Of a stretch of DNA of 64,000 bases, positions 52,321-62,802 are shown piece by piece; position 1 is the first letter of the stretch; the number at the start of each line of letters is the position of its first letter. The stretch comes from Pedobacter steynii (GTDB taxonomy: Bacteria; Bacteroidota; Bacteroidia; Sphingobacteriales; Sphingobacteriaceae): positions 558,001 to 622,000 of the forward strand of contig NZ_FNGY01000001.1 in the NCBI RefSeq assembly GCF_900103665.1, read 5' to 3'. The position numbers were made by a program, and so were the translations under genes. The notes under the pieces are model-generated. The model was given only the letters and a program-made list of their open reading frames with translations, did no database searches and was not told the origin of the DNA.

Positions 52321-52887
52321 ATGTCTCCTTACAACCAAGAAAGTGAAACACAGTTACTCGTTCTCGTAAGAGAAGGTGACCATGCTGCGTTTAACGAAGT
52401 TTATAACAGGTTATACAGAGCTTTGTTTGGATATGCCTATCATATGATCGATGACAAATTTGTATGTGATGATATGGTTCAGGATGTGTTTTCCTGGTTT
52501 TGGGAGCATAGGGCTTATCACCAGATCAATAACTTGAAATCCTATTTATTAGCTGCAATAAAATATCAGGCTGCAAAGTACATCAGACGGGGCATGATCC
52601 GGGAGAATCACGTACTTGCATCCCTTAATACAACTAGTTTTACTATAAATGATGAAAGTTTGGAGTTCAAGGAACTTCAGGCCGTGATCAACAGTTCTAT
52701 TCACCAGCTTCCTGAAAAATGTAAGGAGATTTTTCGCATGAGTAGAGAAGAGCAACTCAGTAATAGGGAGATTGCTGCCAAACTTGGGATATCCGAAGGA
52801 ACCGTTGCCGTTCAGATCAAACGCGCACTCGGTAAGTTAAGGGAGAACCTTGGCAACATGCATTTCTGGATGTATTTCTTCCTTTAA
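52321..52887 (+). CDS. ECF RNA polymerase sigma factor, SusC-associated
   Basis: A 188-residue sigma-70 family protein of the extracytoplasmic function type. Region 2 is AFNEVYNRLYRALFGYAYHMI with CDDMVQDVFSWFWEHR, and region 4 is LPEKCKEIFRMSREEQLSNREIAAKLGISEGTVAVQIKRA. It is followed by a FecR-type anti-sigma factor and a SusC with STN domain, the classic trans-envelope signalling trio in which ligand at SusC releases the sigma factor. It should activate the 54303-63981 operon. Confidence 0.93.
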   Translation: MSPYNQESETQLLVLVREGDHAAFNEVYNRLYRALFGYAYHMIDDKFVCDDMVQDVFSWFWEHRAYHQINNLKSYLLAAIKYQAAKYIRRGMIRENHVLASLNTTSFTINDESLEFKELQAVINSSIHQLPEKCKEIFRMSREEQLSNREIAAKLGISEGTVAVQIKRALGKLRENLGNMHFWMYFFL

Positions 52888-52957
52888 AAAATATATTTTT
52901 AATTCTTGTCTATACTTTTCTGAGATAAGGTACTCTCTTATTATAAACGCAATAATA

Positions 52958-54079
52958 ATGAGTAACGAAGAACTGATCGTACTGGCGAAAAAAATTGAAA
53001 CTGGCACTGCCAGTTCGCAGGAATTACTTTTATACATTTCAGCCTGCGAGTCGTTTCAGAAACAGATGATTAGTTTGGATGAGATCGATTCGGAAGTTGC
53101 TGAACTACAGCAGGCAGGACTTAAAAAATTCTGGGCGAAGCAAAATGAAGAGAAAGCAAAAGTTCTGCCTATTTGGTGGTGTATCGCTGCTGCGGCAGTT
53201 GCTGCCCTTGTTATTTTTGGCGTTAGCTTATTTTACTATTCCAAAAAAGCGGATGATGTTGAACAGTTTTCTAATGTTATACCAAGTCTTGCTCCAGGAA
53301 AGAACACAGCGACGCTAAAACTGGGGAATGGTAAAACTATACAGTTGAGCGATGCGAAAACCGGACTGGTATTGGGTTCAGATGATTTGCAGTACAATGA
53401 TGGTACCCGGGTAGAAAGTAAATCAGTTTCGGAGGAAGAGACTTCACAGAACAAAGATGTAGAAACATTAACTGCTTCAACACCCAGGGGTGGCACTTAT
53501 CAGGTGACGCTTTCCGATGGCACTCATGTCTGGCTGAACGCGGACAGTAAGTTGCTTTTTCCGTCGAAGTTCACAGGAAATAGCCGGATCGTAACACTTG
53601 TGGGTGAAGGATATTTTGAAGTTGCCCATAATAAAGCAAAGCCCTTTAAGGTGCGCACAGCAGGGCAGGAGCTGGAGGTATTAGGTACACATTTTAACGT
53701 AAATGCCTATACGGATGAACTGAGTACAAGAACCACCTTGCTGACAGGTAGTGTAAAAGTTAACAACAATATAGTGTTGCTCCCTGGTGATCAGGCGATG
53801 TTAAGCAACGGCGTAACGCGTGTTTCAAGGGTGGATGTAGATGAAGTCGTTGCCTGGAAAAATGGCTTCTTTGTATTTAAAGGCAGTAACCTGGGTGAGG
53901 TGATGCGTCAGCTTTCTCGCTGGTATAATCTTGATGTCGACTTTGCAGGGCCGGTACCCAAGCGGACCTTTAATGGCAAGGTCTATAGAAATATGAACTT
54001 AAATGACGTGCTCGAGGTATTGAGCTTTTCAAAGGTAAAATTCAAAATCACCGGCAGAAGGATGACCATATATCCATAA
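52958..54079 (+). CDS. FecR-family anti-sigma factor
   Basis: About 373 residues from ATG 52958 (MSNEELIVLAKK); the longer frame from 52850 overlaps the sigma gene end and is unlikely. One membrane helix (PIWWCIAAAAVAALVIFGVS) follows a cytoplasmic sigma-binding part. The periplasmic FecR domain (TPRGGTYQVTLSDGTHVWLNA, ILLPGDQAMLS) and the C-terminal DUF4974 domain (LSRWYNLDVDFAGPVPKR) receive the signal from the SusC STN domain. Followed by a hairpin AACGCGC/GCGCGTT at 54086-54103. Confidence 0.92.
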   Translation: MSNEELIVLAKKIETGTASSQELLLYISACESFQKQMISLDEIDSEVAELQQAGLKKFWAKQNEEKAKVLPIWWCIAAAAVAALVIFGVSLFYYSKKADDVEQFSNVIPSLAPGKNTATLKLGNGKTIQLSDAKTGLVLGSDDLQYNDGTRVESKSVSEEETSQNKDVETLTASTPRGGTYQVTLSDGTHVWLNADSKLLFPSKFTGNSRIVTLVGEGYFEVAHNKAKPFKVRTAGQELEVLGTHFNVNAYTDELSTRTTLLTGSVKVNNNIVLLPGDQAMLSNGVTRVSRVDVDEVVAWKNGFFVFKGSNLGEVMRQLSRWYNLDVDFAGPVPKRTFNGKVYRNMNLNDVLEVLSFSKVKFKITGRRMTIYP

Positions 54080-54085
54080 CCTAAA

Positions 54086-54103
54086 AACGCGCTTATGCGC
54101 GTT
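54086..54103 (+). terminator. Short hairpin after fecR
   Basis: Perfect 7-bp stem AACGCGC/GCGCGTT with a TTAT loop, 6 bp after the FecR stop, with no T-run. It may separate sigma/anti-sigma expression from the SusC operon, whose 200-bp leader follows and holds a further GTGT/ACAC hairpin near 54193-54216. Confidence 0.55.
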
Positions 54104-54302
54104 CCAAAAATCAACTATTCTTTAACCTAAACCAACCAAACCATGACTAAAAACTTACCTTGATGATTCCGGCAGGTTAATCAGAAAAACGCAGAAGTGT
54201 TGGCACACTCCTGCGCAATATACTGAGCTGACCCTTCATCCTTTTCAGGATGATAAATTAATTGCACAACCAATTCACGGATTAACCCAGAAACTCAAAA
54301 GT

Positions 54303-57300
54303 ATGAAAATTAATGCTTTTAATATAGCTATGCCTTGTGCGTGGCCCCCATTAACGTTAAAAATAGTCAGGATCATGAAATTGACGACGATATTGATGTT
54401 GTTCTCCTTACTGCAGGTCGGTGCTAAGGGTTTTGGTCAGATTACGCTGAACCAAAAAAATGTTTCTCTTGAAAAAGCTTTGCGGAATATAGAAAAACAG
54501 ACTGACTACGTTTTTTTTTACCCGGGAGATCTTTCCGACATTGAGGTCAATATCAAATTGCATGATGTTCCACTCGAAGCTGCATTGGATGCTTGTTTGA
54601 GAAATTTGCCCTTTTCCTATAAAGTGGTAAAAAAGACCGTGGTGATCAGCGCACTGGAAAGTCGTACCATGGTCGCACCTTACCAGCTTTCCGGTAAGGT
54701 TACTGATTCGCTGGGAATGCCTCTTCCCGGAGCGGTAGTCCGGGTAAAAGGAAAAGAAACCAGGACCACCAGCGATAGCCAGGGAAGATATTACCTTACA
54801 GTGGAGGGTACTGATGTGTTAGTCTTTTCTTATATCGGTTTCAAAACTCAGGAAATCAAAATTCACGACCGTCGTGTTATTAATATCAGCTTACTGGAAA
54901 CGAAAACATCCCTGGGTGAGATTGTGGTTACCGGTATGATGGATCGTAAAAAAGACAGTTTTACCGGCGCTGCGGTAACCATTTCGGGCGATCAGTTAAA
55001 AGCCATTGGCAACCAGAATATCATCCAGAGTTTGAAAACGCTGGATCCTTCTATTATTGTTTTAGACAATAACCGGATGGGCTCAAATCCAAATACTTTA
55101 CCTACTATAGAGCTTCGTGGAAAGAGCGGTCTTTCCCAGACAGAACTTAAAGATCAGTTTGGAGGAGATCCCAATCAGCCACTGTTCATCCTGGACGGTT
55201 TTGAGACTGACCTGAGAACTATTGTTGATCTTGATATGAATAGGGTAGCTTCAGCCACAATTTTAAAAGATGCGGCTTCAACGGCACTATATGGCGCAAG
55301 AGCTGCAAATGGTGTGGTCGTGATAAAAACTAAGGTGCCTTTACCTGGTACGATGCGTATAAGTTATACAGGCGATTATAGGGTTGAAATGTTGGATCTT
55401 AGTGATTACAACTTGATGAATGCTGCTGAGAAGCTAGAATTTGAAAGGCTTTCAGGACGTTTTACCTTCAATGGCAATAATAGTTATTTAACTCAGGCCA
55501 CTTTAGATACCCTGTATTATGCCCGCCTGGCAAATGTGCGCAGAGGCGTGAATACCGACTGGCTTAGAGTACCTGGTCAAACCGGCTTCACAAATGGCCA
55601 TTCTGTATATGCAGATGGGGGTGATGAGCAGGTCCGGTATAGTGTTGGTCTGAATTTCAGGAATGCCACAGGATTAATGAAGGGCTCCGGCAGGCAAACC
55701 TGGGGAGCGAACGTTGACCTGGTTTATAGAAAAAACAAGGTGAGCATAGCCAATAAGCTGTATGTAAATGGTTACCGTGCTGATGAATCACCTTATGGTT
55801 CGTTTTCAGATTTCTCCAGAGCCAATCCTTATAATACACCATATGATAAAGATGGGAAGGTGCTGATGTATCTGGAAACATTGCCGCGTACCAGCATCAT
55901 TGCAGGTTTTGGAAATATTGGTAGCCCTTTATATAATGCGACTTTAGATAACCAGAACCGTACTACCAACCTGAACATTCAAAATAATCTTCAGGCAGTT
56001 TTTACTTTCAACAATTCATTTAAACTGGACGGTGGTTTACAATTGAACCGGGGCGGGCTTAAAAATATAACTTATACTCCGCCGGAGCATACCATGTTTC
56101 AAAATTCTACAATTTATGAACGCGGTTCTTATAAGCAAACCCGCGCGGATAATTTGAGTTATAATGCCAACCTGATGTTTACCTTTGCCAAGGCATTTAC
56201 TGAAAAACAATTGTTTAATGCCAACCTCAGGGCTGATATTGAACAGAAGGAAGACGAAAGTATTGGTTTGGTGGCAACAGGCTTTCCGCTGGGTACCGCA
56301 GGCGATCCGTCTTTTGCTTTTAGTTATCAGCCCAATTCTAAGCCTCAGCGTGCCAGTAGGATATATCGTAGGAATAATGTGCTCGCCAGTATAAATTATA
56401 CTTACGATCAGCGCTTTGTAATTGATGCTACATATAGACTTGATGGTTCCACCGCTTTTGGGTCACAAAAGCAGTATTCGCCTTTCTGGTCGGCAGGAGC
56501 TGCCTGGAATGTACACAACGAAAGTTTTCTACAAAACAGTAGTGTTGGCTTGCTACGTTTAAGGGGAAATGTGGGCACTACAGGAAACCAAGGGTTTGCG
56601 AGTATTTCATCCATCTCTACGTATGGTTATGCAACTAATACGAATATATTGGGCCAGGGTGTTTCTGTACTTTCTTTTGGGAACGAGAACCTGGAGTGGC
56701 AGAAGACTTTACAAACTAGTGTAGGGATAGATCTTTCCATGTTCAACAACCGCCTAAGCGCGACTTTGAATGCTTATGATAAATATTCAAATCCATTGGT
56801 TGTTTTTATCAACCCTCCCTCTTCAACTGGAATATCTGGTTATGCGACCAATGCAGGAAATTTAACTACAAAAGGATTGGAAGCAAACGTCCGTTTTTCA
56901 CCATATTTCAGGCCAAATGGACTGACCTGGTCCATTGGTTTACTAGCCAGTATGGTGAGAAGTAAATATGGCAATTTCAATAATATCCTTAATTCTGTAA
57001 ATAGTCAGCAGCTTGCCAACAACTCGTTAATCAGGTATACAGATGGTCACAGCCCCGACGATATATGGGCTGTAGAGTCAGCTGGGATCGACCCTGGAAC
57101 CGGCCGGGAACTTTTTATCAATGCTCAGGGAGAATATACTTTTACATACAATGTAAATGACATTAAGGTGGTAGGTAATTCCCGTCCTGACATTGAGGGG
57201 GTGATCAGCAGTAATCTAAGTTATAAAGGGTTTCAGTTCGGGGTCAACCTGAGATATAGTTTTGGAGGCGATCTGTTTAATGAGGCTTTATACAATAAAG

Positions 57301-57647
57301 TTGAAAATATAGATATCAACAGTCTTTATTTAAATCAGGACAAAAGGGCTTTGTATAGCCGCTGGCAAGATGTAGGTGACAGGGCCCAGTTTAAAGGGAT
57401 TTCCCTTACTGACCGCACGCCTATATCCTCAAGGTTTGTTCAAAGAAATAATTTCATCGTTGGAGAATCATTTAATGTGGGATACTGGATCAACGATACC
57501 CGGCTTATGAAAAAGCTAGGAATAAAGAGCGTTAGGTTTAATGTTTATATGAATGATATATTCCGCGTAGCAAGTGTGAAGGCCGAAAGGGGCATTGACT
57601 ATCCTTTCGCCAATACCATCTCTTCCAGTCTTAATGTTTCCTTTTAA
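54303..57647 (+). CDS. SusC/RagA TonB-dependent transporter with STN domain
   Basis: An 1114-residue outer-membrane transporter. After an N-terminal extension and signal sequence (cleavage near GAKGFGQ) comes the STN signalling domain (LEKALRNIEKQTDYVFFYPG), then CarboxypepD_reg (LSGKVTDSLGMPLPGAVVRV), the plug (NRVASATILKDAASTALYGAR) and the barrel, ending SSSLNVSF. The STN domain means that it also signals to FecR and the sigma factor just upstream. ATG 54375 is a possible later start, but the long form is usual in sphingobacteria. Cotranscribed with SusD (10-bp gap). Confidence 0.95.
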   Translation: MKINAFNIAMPCAWPPLTLKIVRIMKLTTILMLFSLLQVGAKGFGQITLNQKNVSLEKALRNIEKQTDYVFFYPGDLSDIEVNIKLHDVPLEAALDACLRNLPFSYKVVKKTVVISALESRTMVAPYQLSGKVTDSLGMPLPGAVVRVKGKETRTTSDSQGRYYLTVEGTDVLVFSYIGFKTQEIKIHDRRVINISLLETKTSLGEIVVTGMMDRKKDSFTGAAVTISGDQLKAIGNQNIIQSLKTLDPSIIVLDNNRMGSNPNTLPTIELRGKSGLSQTELKDQFGGDPNQPLFILDGFETDLRTIVDLDMNRVASATILKDAASTALYGARAANGVVVIKTKVPLPGTMRISYTGDYRVEMLDLSDYNLMNAAEKLEFERLSGRFTFNGNNSYLTQATLDTLYYARLANVRRGVNTDWLRVPGQTGFTNGHSVYADGGDEQVRYSVGLNFRNATGLMKGSGRQTWGANVDLVYRKNKVSIANKLYVNGYRADESPYGSFSDFSRANPYNTPYDKDGKVLMYLETLPRTSIIAGFGNIGSPLYNATLDNQNRTTNLNIQNNLQAVFTFNNSFKLDGGLQLNRGGLKNITYTPPEHTMFQNSTIYERGSYKQTRADNLSYNANLMFTFAKAFTEKQLFNANLRADIEQKEDESIGLVATGFPLGTAGDPSFAFSYQPNSKPQRASRIYRRNNVLASINYTYDQRFVIDATYRLDGSTAFGSQKQYSPFWSAGAAWNVHNESFLQNSSVGLLRLRGNVGTTGNQGFASISSISTYGYATNTNILGQGVSVLSFGNENLEWQKTLQTSVGIDLSMFNNRLSATLNAYDKYSNPLVVFINPPSSTGISGYATNAGNLTTKGLEANVRFSPYFRPNGLTWSIGLLASMVRSKYGNFNNILNSVNSQQLANNSLIRYTDGHSPDDIWAVESAGIDPGTGRELFINAQGEYTFTYNVNDIKVVGNSRPDIEGVISSNLSYKGFQFGVNLRYSFGGDLFNEALYNKVENIDINSLYLNQDKRALYSRWQDVGDRAQFKGISLTDRTPISSRFVQRNNFIVGESFNVGYWINDTRLMKKLGIKSVRFNVYMNDIFRVASVKAERGIDYPFANTISSSLNVSF

Positions 57648-57657
57648 TTATAAGAAG

Positions 57658-59088
57658 ATGAAAAACTATATCATAAAAATTCTTACAGGTCTGGTTTGCA
57701 TCGTAGGTGCAACAGGATGTAAAAAGTACCTGGACGTAAAACCAAACGACAAATTCCTGGAATCACAGGTTTTTAGTACCGAGAATGGAGTTAAAACAGC
57801 CCTGAATGGTGTCTATGTAAATATGGCGGGACCAAATCTCTACGGAGGAAATCTCACTATGAGTACACTTGATGTAATGGCGCAACGCTATAATTTGAGT
57901 GCATTTAATCATAACTGGGCTCAATATGCCGCCTACAATTACAATGATGCCAGGGTCGTTTTTACAATGGATAACATCTGGAGTACAAGCTATAAACAGA
58001 TCCTGAACCTCAATATATTTATCAGTCAGCTAAACAACAGTCCGGGGGTTTTATCGGTTAGTAAAGCCAGTTTACTAAAAGGTGAAGCTTATGGTTTGAG
58101 AGCCATGTTGCACCTGGATCTACTGCGTTTATTTGGTCCTGTTTATTCGACGAGTCCAACAGCGCTATCAATCCCATATTATACGAAAGCCCAAACACAA
58201 AGTAGCGGTAGCTTACCTGCAAATGTGGTTATGGAAAAAATCCTTAGTGACCTGGACACAGCTGCAACCTTGTTGGCTAATGATCCGATCATTCTGGACG
58301 GCAAACAAACAGTATCAGCGCCAAACGATGCGGACGTTTTTTACAAATACAGGAATATGCATATGAATTATTATGCAGTCAGAGCACTACAGGCCAGGGC
58401 AAATCTATATGCGGGTAATAAACAAAAGGCACTTTCCTACGCAGCACAGGTGATCACCGAGGCCAGTAAGTGGTTCACCTGGACTAATGATGGGCAAGCG
58501 ATTACGCCAGCTTACACCGATAGGAAATTTAGTTCTGAAGTTTTATTCGGATTACAAAATCTGGACATATATAAACAGTTTGATGTATTATTCAGGTATG
58601 ATGTCGGTGCGGCTAATCTTTTGGCACCACATAAACAGCGTTTATCTGGAAATTATTCACCAAGTGACTTTCGGTATATTTCCTGGTTCAGGGTGCCGCC
58701 AAGCGGAACAAGTGATTTTAGCTTTTTTAAGTTTGAAAGTGTAATTGTCGATTCTGAAGATTTCAGACGGTTTTTTCAACCTCTGATCCGGATCTCAGAA
58801 ATGTATTATATCGCTGCCGAAAGCCATACTGATCCTTCCGAATCATTTAAATACCTGAATACAGTGCTGAAAAAGCGTGGATTACAAGATCTTCCTTTAA
58901 CAGCAAACCTCCAGAATGAAATTCAAAATGAGTATGTGAGAGAGTTCTTTGGAGAGGGCCAACTGTTTTATTATTACAAAAGAAGAGCGCTGACTGCTAT
59001 TCCAAATGGTTCTGCGGCAAGTGGTAATTTAACGGTAAGCGCGCAGCAATACGTAGTGCCAATTCCTGAATCGGAAAGTGGCAGGTAA
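57658..59088 (+). CDS. SusD/RagB-family lipoprotein
   Basis: About 476 residues from ATG 57658 (MKNYIIKILTG); earlier Met codons lie inside susC. The lipobox ATGC sets Cys21, followed by KKYLDVKPND, typical of SusD. The TPR-like core (EAYGLRAMLHLDLLRLFGPV) and the end (YVREFFGEGQLFYYYKRR, then QYVVPIPESE) belong to the SusD-like group paired with DUF4843/PKD lipoproteins. Surface nutrient-binding partner of the SusC above. Confidence 0.94.
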   Translation: MKNYIIKILTGLVCIVGATGCKKYLDVKPNDKFLESQVFSTENGVKTALNGVYVNMAGPNLYGGNLTMSTLDVMAQRYNLSAFNHNWAQYAAYNYNDARVVFTMDNIWSTSYKQILNLNIFISQLNNSPGVLSVSKASLLKGEAYGLRAMLHLDLLRLFGPVYSTSPTALSIPYYTKAQTQSSGSLPANVVMEKILSDLDTAATLLANDPIILDGKQTVSAPNDADVFYKYRNMHMNYYAVRALQARANLYAGNKQKALSYAAQVITEASKWFTWTNDGQAITPAYTDRKFSSEVLFGLQNLDIYKQFDVLFRYDVGAANLLAPHKQRLSGNYSPSDFRYISWFRVPPSGTSDFSFFKFESVIVDSEDFRRFFQPLIRISEMYYIAAESHTDPSESFKYLNTVLKKRGLQDLPLTANLQNEIQNEYVREFFGEGQLFYYYKRRALTAIPNGSAASGNLTVSAQQYVVPIPESESGR

Positions 59089-59121
59089 TTAATTAAGCTG
59101 ACAATGAGATTTAAAATTTCA

Positions 59122-59886
59122 ATGATGAAAAAGATACAACTATGTGCATTGATGCTGGTAATGCTTGCGTCTTGCAAAAAGAAGGAGCTGCAATATTATA
59201 GTGGCCCCCAAAATATATACTTCTCTACGGGGATAGTTCCTATAACAGGTTGGGGAACGGATAGCCTTTCGGTATCCTTTACCTTAACAAATAATCTTCA
59301 GGATTCTTTAGTGAAAATCCCTGTTCGCGCTTCGGGTGATGTGTCCAATGTAGATCGCTCTTATACGGTTAAAGTTGCAGCCGAATCGACAGCAAAAGAA
59401 GGTGTCCATTATGACTTTTATCGGGAGGATTTTAAGATCCCTGCAGGTAAGCTTGTGGATTCTCTGCAGGTTGTAATGCACCGTACTCCAGACCTGAAAA
59501 CAAAGGCTGTTTCACTGGTATTTCAATTGGCGCCCAATCAGAATTTTGTCACTGGTTTACAGGATCTGAAATTGAGTAATGGCAAGACGAGTAGTTTTAG
59601 CCAGTTCAGGTTGTTTTCAACTGATATTTTGCAGGAGCCGTTAAGCTGGTATCCGTTTTATCTTGGAACATTTTCGGCTAAGAAATTTTATCTCATGATT
59701 AAGGTGCTCCAGATTAATCCAATGGAATTTAGTGGGCCAGCTTTTTCTAATGTCGATTTTCAGGTCGTTCAAAACTACGGAATTGCTATGCAGCGGTATT
59801 TGAACGCTCAAAGATTAGCTGGCAATACGGTTTATGAAGCGAATGAAAAAGATGAAATGGTCATGGGCGTTGGTGCTCAAAAATAA
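59122..59886 (+). CDS. DUF4843 lipoprotein
   Basis: About 254 residues from ATG 59122; ATG 59104 is also possible. Lipobox MLASC followed by KKKELQYYSGPQNIYF, the DUF4843 opening. The domain is beta-sandwich-like (VSFTLTNNLQDSLVKIPVRASG; KEGVHYDFYREDFKIPAG) and resembles Calx-beta-type surface modules. In Bacteroidota, these proteins follow SusD in loci with PKD-like lipoproteins, TlpA and M16 proteases; they are thought to be cell-surface binding parts. Function not established. Confidence 0.9.
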   Translation: MMKKIQLCALMLVMLASCKKKELQYYSGPQNIYFSTGIVPITGWGTDSLSVSFTLTNNLQDSLVKIPVRASGDVSNVDRSYTVKVAAESTAKEGVHYDFYREDFKIPAGKLVDSLQVVMHRTPDLKTKAVSLVFQLAPNQNFVTGLQDLKLSNGKTSSFSQFRLFSTDILQEPLSWYPFYLGTFSAKKFYLMIKVLQINPMEFSGPAFSNVDFQVVQNYGIAMQRYLNAQRLAGNTVYEANEKDEMVMGVGAQK

Positions 59887-59917
59887 CAGTAGGTATTCAT
59901 CTAAATATTAAAATAAG

Positions 59918-61441
59918 ATGTTAAAAAGAATATGTTTTTCAATCATCGGCTTAACCCTGCTGATGATATCCTGCAAGAAGGATAGTTTGACTGGTGATAT
60001 AAAAGATATTAATGAAGTGAAGATTGGTGGGATAGCAGCCAGTTATACAGTATCTCTTGGGCAGCCGTTAGTCATTACCCCTGAATTGAATTTTACTATG
60101 GATAACTCCGCAGATGCAGGACGCTATCAATATGAATGGTATTCAGCCGAAGGAGTGCGGATCGATATTGCTAATACCAGGAATCTCAATACAGAGATTA
60201 AGTTGACACCTGGTACCCATAATAATGTTTATTATAGGGTGACCGACACCCAGACTGGCGTAAAATGGGCCAAAATGTTTAGTATTTCGATCGTAACGCC
60301 TATCTATGAGGGGTGGTTGGTTTTGGGAGATGTTGACGGAACAGCACGTCTGGATATGGTTTCATTAAAAGATAAGGTGTATGCACCCGTATATGATGTG
60401 TTGGGATTAACGGGTTCAACTTTAAAATTGAAAGGTGCTGCCGTAGATGTCAGTTATTTCCCTTACAAATCTTCCAAACAAGGGATCTATGTTTCTGCAA
60501 TGGGGACAGGTACCACCAAGATAGATCCTGAGTCCTTTGCTTGGGATCCTAAGATGTATATATCTTATGAAACCTTGATGCCTTCTGTGCCAGATAATTT
60601 TCTTGCGGATTTTGTACAACCAAAGGGGAGCAGAAGTAACAGTTATCTGTATAAAGATGGGAAGTTTTATTATTATAAAGACGATTCGGGATACCTTTAC
60701 AGCGTGCCGATAAATGTGATGACCGGTTCTGTAACAGAATTCCGGGCGGCACCATTTGTAGCCAGCGTGATACAAGGAGATTTCTCTACTTATGGTCCAA
60801 GCATTTTGTATGATGCCACCAATAGGAAATTTGTAAATCATCAGCCTTCTACAGTAAGTTGCTCTGAAATGCCCTCTGGGACACTTTTTAATTTTACGAC
60901 AGGTAAAGATCTGGTGCATATGGAAAGTACCACGTATAATGGCTCTTTTGCTAATGGGGATGTTTTTGCTGTACTTAAAGATCCGGGAGCTGCAAATTTC
61001 TACCTGGCCAGAATCAGCCTTGCTGCATTTGGGGTGAGTTTTCAGCAAAACTATTGGGATGTGATGGATGCCACGGATATCGGATTGGCTGAAAATTTTG
61101 CGGTAAGCCCTGATTTGGGTTATGTGTTTTATAGCGTAGGAGGTAAGTTATATGAGTATGATATGTTTCTGAAAAAGAGCAAACTGATGTTGGATAAAGG
61201 GTCGGAAAAAATCACCTTGCTGCGTTTTCATCCTTTCGTATACCCCTTTGGTGCAGCTACATCAAAGTATAGCAATAAGCTGATTGTTGGAAGTTACGAT
61301 CCCGCTAAGCCCTCGGCTTCTAATGGTAAACTTGAATTGTTTACCGTACCGGCTGTTAATGAAGATCTGGTCTTACTGGAAAGCTATGCCGGCTTTGGAA
61401 AAATAAAAGACATCACTTATAGAGAGCGCTATCCGAAATAA
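59918..61441 (+). CDS. PKD-like family lipoprotein
   Basis: A 507-residue lipoprotein; lipobox LMISC gives Cys19. The first part (residues about 40-120, GQPLVITPELNFT with YQYEWYSAEG) is the PKD-like domain of this family. The rest has repeated beta-strand segments suggestive of a propeller (YEGWLVLGDVDGTARLDMVS; YKDGKFYYYKDDSGYLYSV; ENFAVSPDLGYVFYSVGGKLY). Likely a surface-exposed binding protein of the SusC/D complex. Followed by a hairpin. Confidence 0.9.
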   Translation: MLKRICFSIIGLTLLMISCKKDSLTGDIKDINEVKIGGIAASYTVSLGQPLVITPELNFTMDNSADAGRYQYEWYSAEGVRIDIANTRNLNTEIKLTPGTHNNVYYRVTDTQTGVKWAKMFSISIVTPIYEGWLVLGDVDGTARLDMVSLKDKVYAPVYDVLGLTGSTLKLKGAAVDVSYFPYKSSKQGIYVSAMGTGTTKIDPESFAWDPKMYISYETLMPSVPDNFLADFVQPKGSRSNSYLYKDGKFYYYKDDSGYLYSVPINVMTGSVTEFRAAPFVASVIQGDFSTYGPSILYDATNRKFVNHQPSTVSCSEMPSGTLFNFTTGKDLVHMESTTYNGSFANGDVFAVLKDPGAANFYLARISLAAFGVSFQQNYWDVMDATDIGLAENFAVSPDLGYVFYSVGGKLYEYDMFLKKSKLMLDKGSEKITLLRFHPFVYPFGAATSKYSNKLIVGSYDPAKPSASNGKLELFTVPAVNEDLVLLESYAGFGKIKDITYRERYPK

Positions 61442-61451
61442 CAGTAAGCCC

Positions 61452-61480
61452 GAATTGCCTGAATGATTTTCAGGCAATTC
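61452..61480 (+). terminator. Intercistronic hairpin
   Basis: A 12-bp perfect stem GAATTGCCTGAA/TTCAGGCAATTC with a five-base loop and no T-run (TCTTCACTT follows). It may be an mRNA-stabilising or partial-termination element between the surface proteins and the TlpA genes. Confidence 0.6.
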
Positions 61481-61510
61481 TCTTCACTTAATCACACAAA
61501 ATAAATTCAA

Positions 61511-62620
61511 ATGACATCATTAAAATTAATGCTGGTATTATTACTGGCTGCAACAGGTGCGTCTGCACAAACGGTATCTATTAAGGGCACAGTAACCGGG
61601 GATACAAAAGGTAAAAACAAGGTTTACATCACAGATTTAAATGCTTACAAAGACAGCGCGACGATTCAAAACGGCAGGTTTGCGCTTGAAATAGCATTTA
61701 AAGGTCCCCAGGCACTTTTCATGCACATGGAATACGAACCCGGATATCGTCCTTTCCGGGTGGTGTTTGATAAGGCCGGAACAATCAATGCCCAAATGGA
61801 CGTACAAAGTTATGTCGTCAAATTCTCAGGTCTGGAAACTCCTACTATTTTTAACGACTTCAACAACAAAGAAATTGCGATGCATAGACAGGTTAATGAA
61901 GAATTGAAAAAGAAGTTCGGATCTGCCTTTCTGGATCAGGGGACACCAAATTATAATGCGTTGATGTTGGAACGCGACCGCCTTTCAAAGGAGAAAATGC
62001 TGGACCTGCTCAGAGAACAGGTAAGTAAATTTCCTGGTTCATATGCGACAACATATGCGCTTGCCGACCTAACAGTTGCTTATCCTTTAGTGCTGAAAGA
62101 AGAGCTGTATAATAAACTATCGGCAGCGGGTAAGGCAACTGAAAAGGGGAAAGAGCTTAATGCAATGATACAGGGAACCAAAAATTCAGTATTGGGAAGT
62201 ACAGTTGCTGATTTTACTTTATATGATATTGAGGGTAAGGCTATTTCTTTTAGCAAGTATAAAGGGCGTTACGTTTTAGTTGATTTTTGGGCAAGTTGGT
62301 GTAGCCCTTGCAGAGCATCTTTTCCGCGCCTGAAACACGTTTATGAAAAGCTTCATAAAAAAGGACTGGAGATCTTGAGCGTTTCTATCGATGCGGATAA
62401 AAAGAACTGGTTAAAGGCAGTGGGAGAGGATAATTTGCCTTGGACGCAGGTTCTGGATACCAAGCAAATTGCTAAAATCGGGTTCGCTGTATCAGCAATA
62501 CCAAATATTTTTCTCATTTCTCCAGAAGGCAAGCTGCTCTTTAAAGAACTCGGTTCTGATCCGAATGGGGGAACTGAAATGGAGAAAAAGCTTGAGGAGA
62601 TTTTTAAAGAAAAAATTTAA
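61511..62620 (+). CDS. TlpA-type disulfide protein with DUF4369
   Basis: A 369-residue secreted protein; signal peptide ending GASAQ (about residue 20). N-terminal DUF4369 domain (VSIKGTVTGDTKGKNKVYIT), helical linker, and C-terminal TlpA domain with VADFTLYDIEGKAISFSKYKG, WASWC264-SP-C267RASFPRL, and the cis-Pro segment AIPNIFLISPEGK. Predicted periplasmic thiol-disulfide reductase, probably keeping thiols reduced in exported or imported proteins. Fourth gene after SusD in the operon. Confidence 0.92.
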   Translation: MTSLKLMLVLLLAATGASAQTVSIKGTVTGDTKGKNKVYITDLNAYKDSATIQNGRFALEIAFKGPQALFMHMEYEPGYRPFRVVFDKAGTINAQMDVQSYVVKFSGLETPTIFNDFNNKEIAMHRQVNEELKKKFGSAFLDQGTPNYNALMLERDRLSKEKMLDLLREQVSKFPGSYATTYALADLTVAYPLVLKEELYNKLSAAGKATEKGKELNAMIQGTKNSVLGSTVADFTLYDIEGKAISFSKYKGRYVLVDFWASWCSPCRASFPRLKHVYEKLHKKGLEILSVSIDADKKNWLKAVGEDNLPWTQVLDTKQIAKIGFAVSAIPNIFLISPEGKLLFKELGSDPNGGTEMEKKLEEIFKEKI

Positions 62621-62802
62621 GCTGAAAAAATATGACAACAGGAGCCAGCGTGTTGAGATTAATTTATAGTGTCTAACCTACTTCATAACCTGAGCTTCTT
62701 AGGTCAATCGAATGGACACTTGCGGACAATATTGAGATCGACGCTTTAAAAGAACCTTTGGAATCAATTGATTTGGATGAGTTTACAAATACAATAAAAA
62801 TT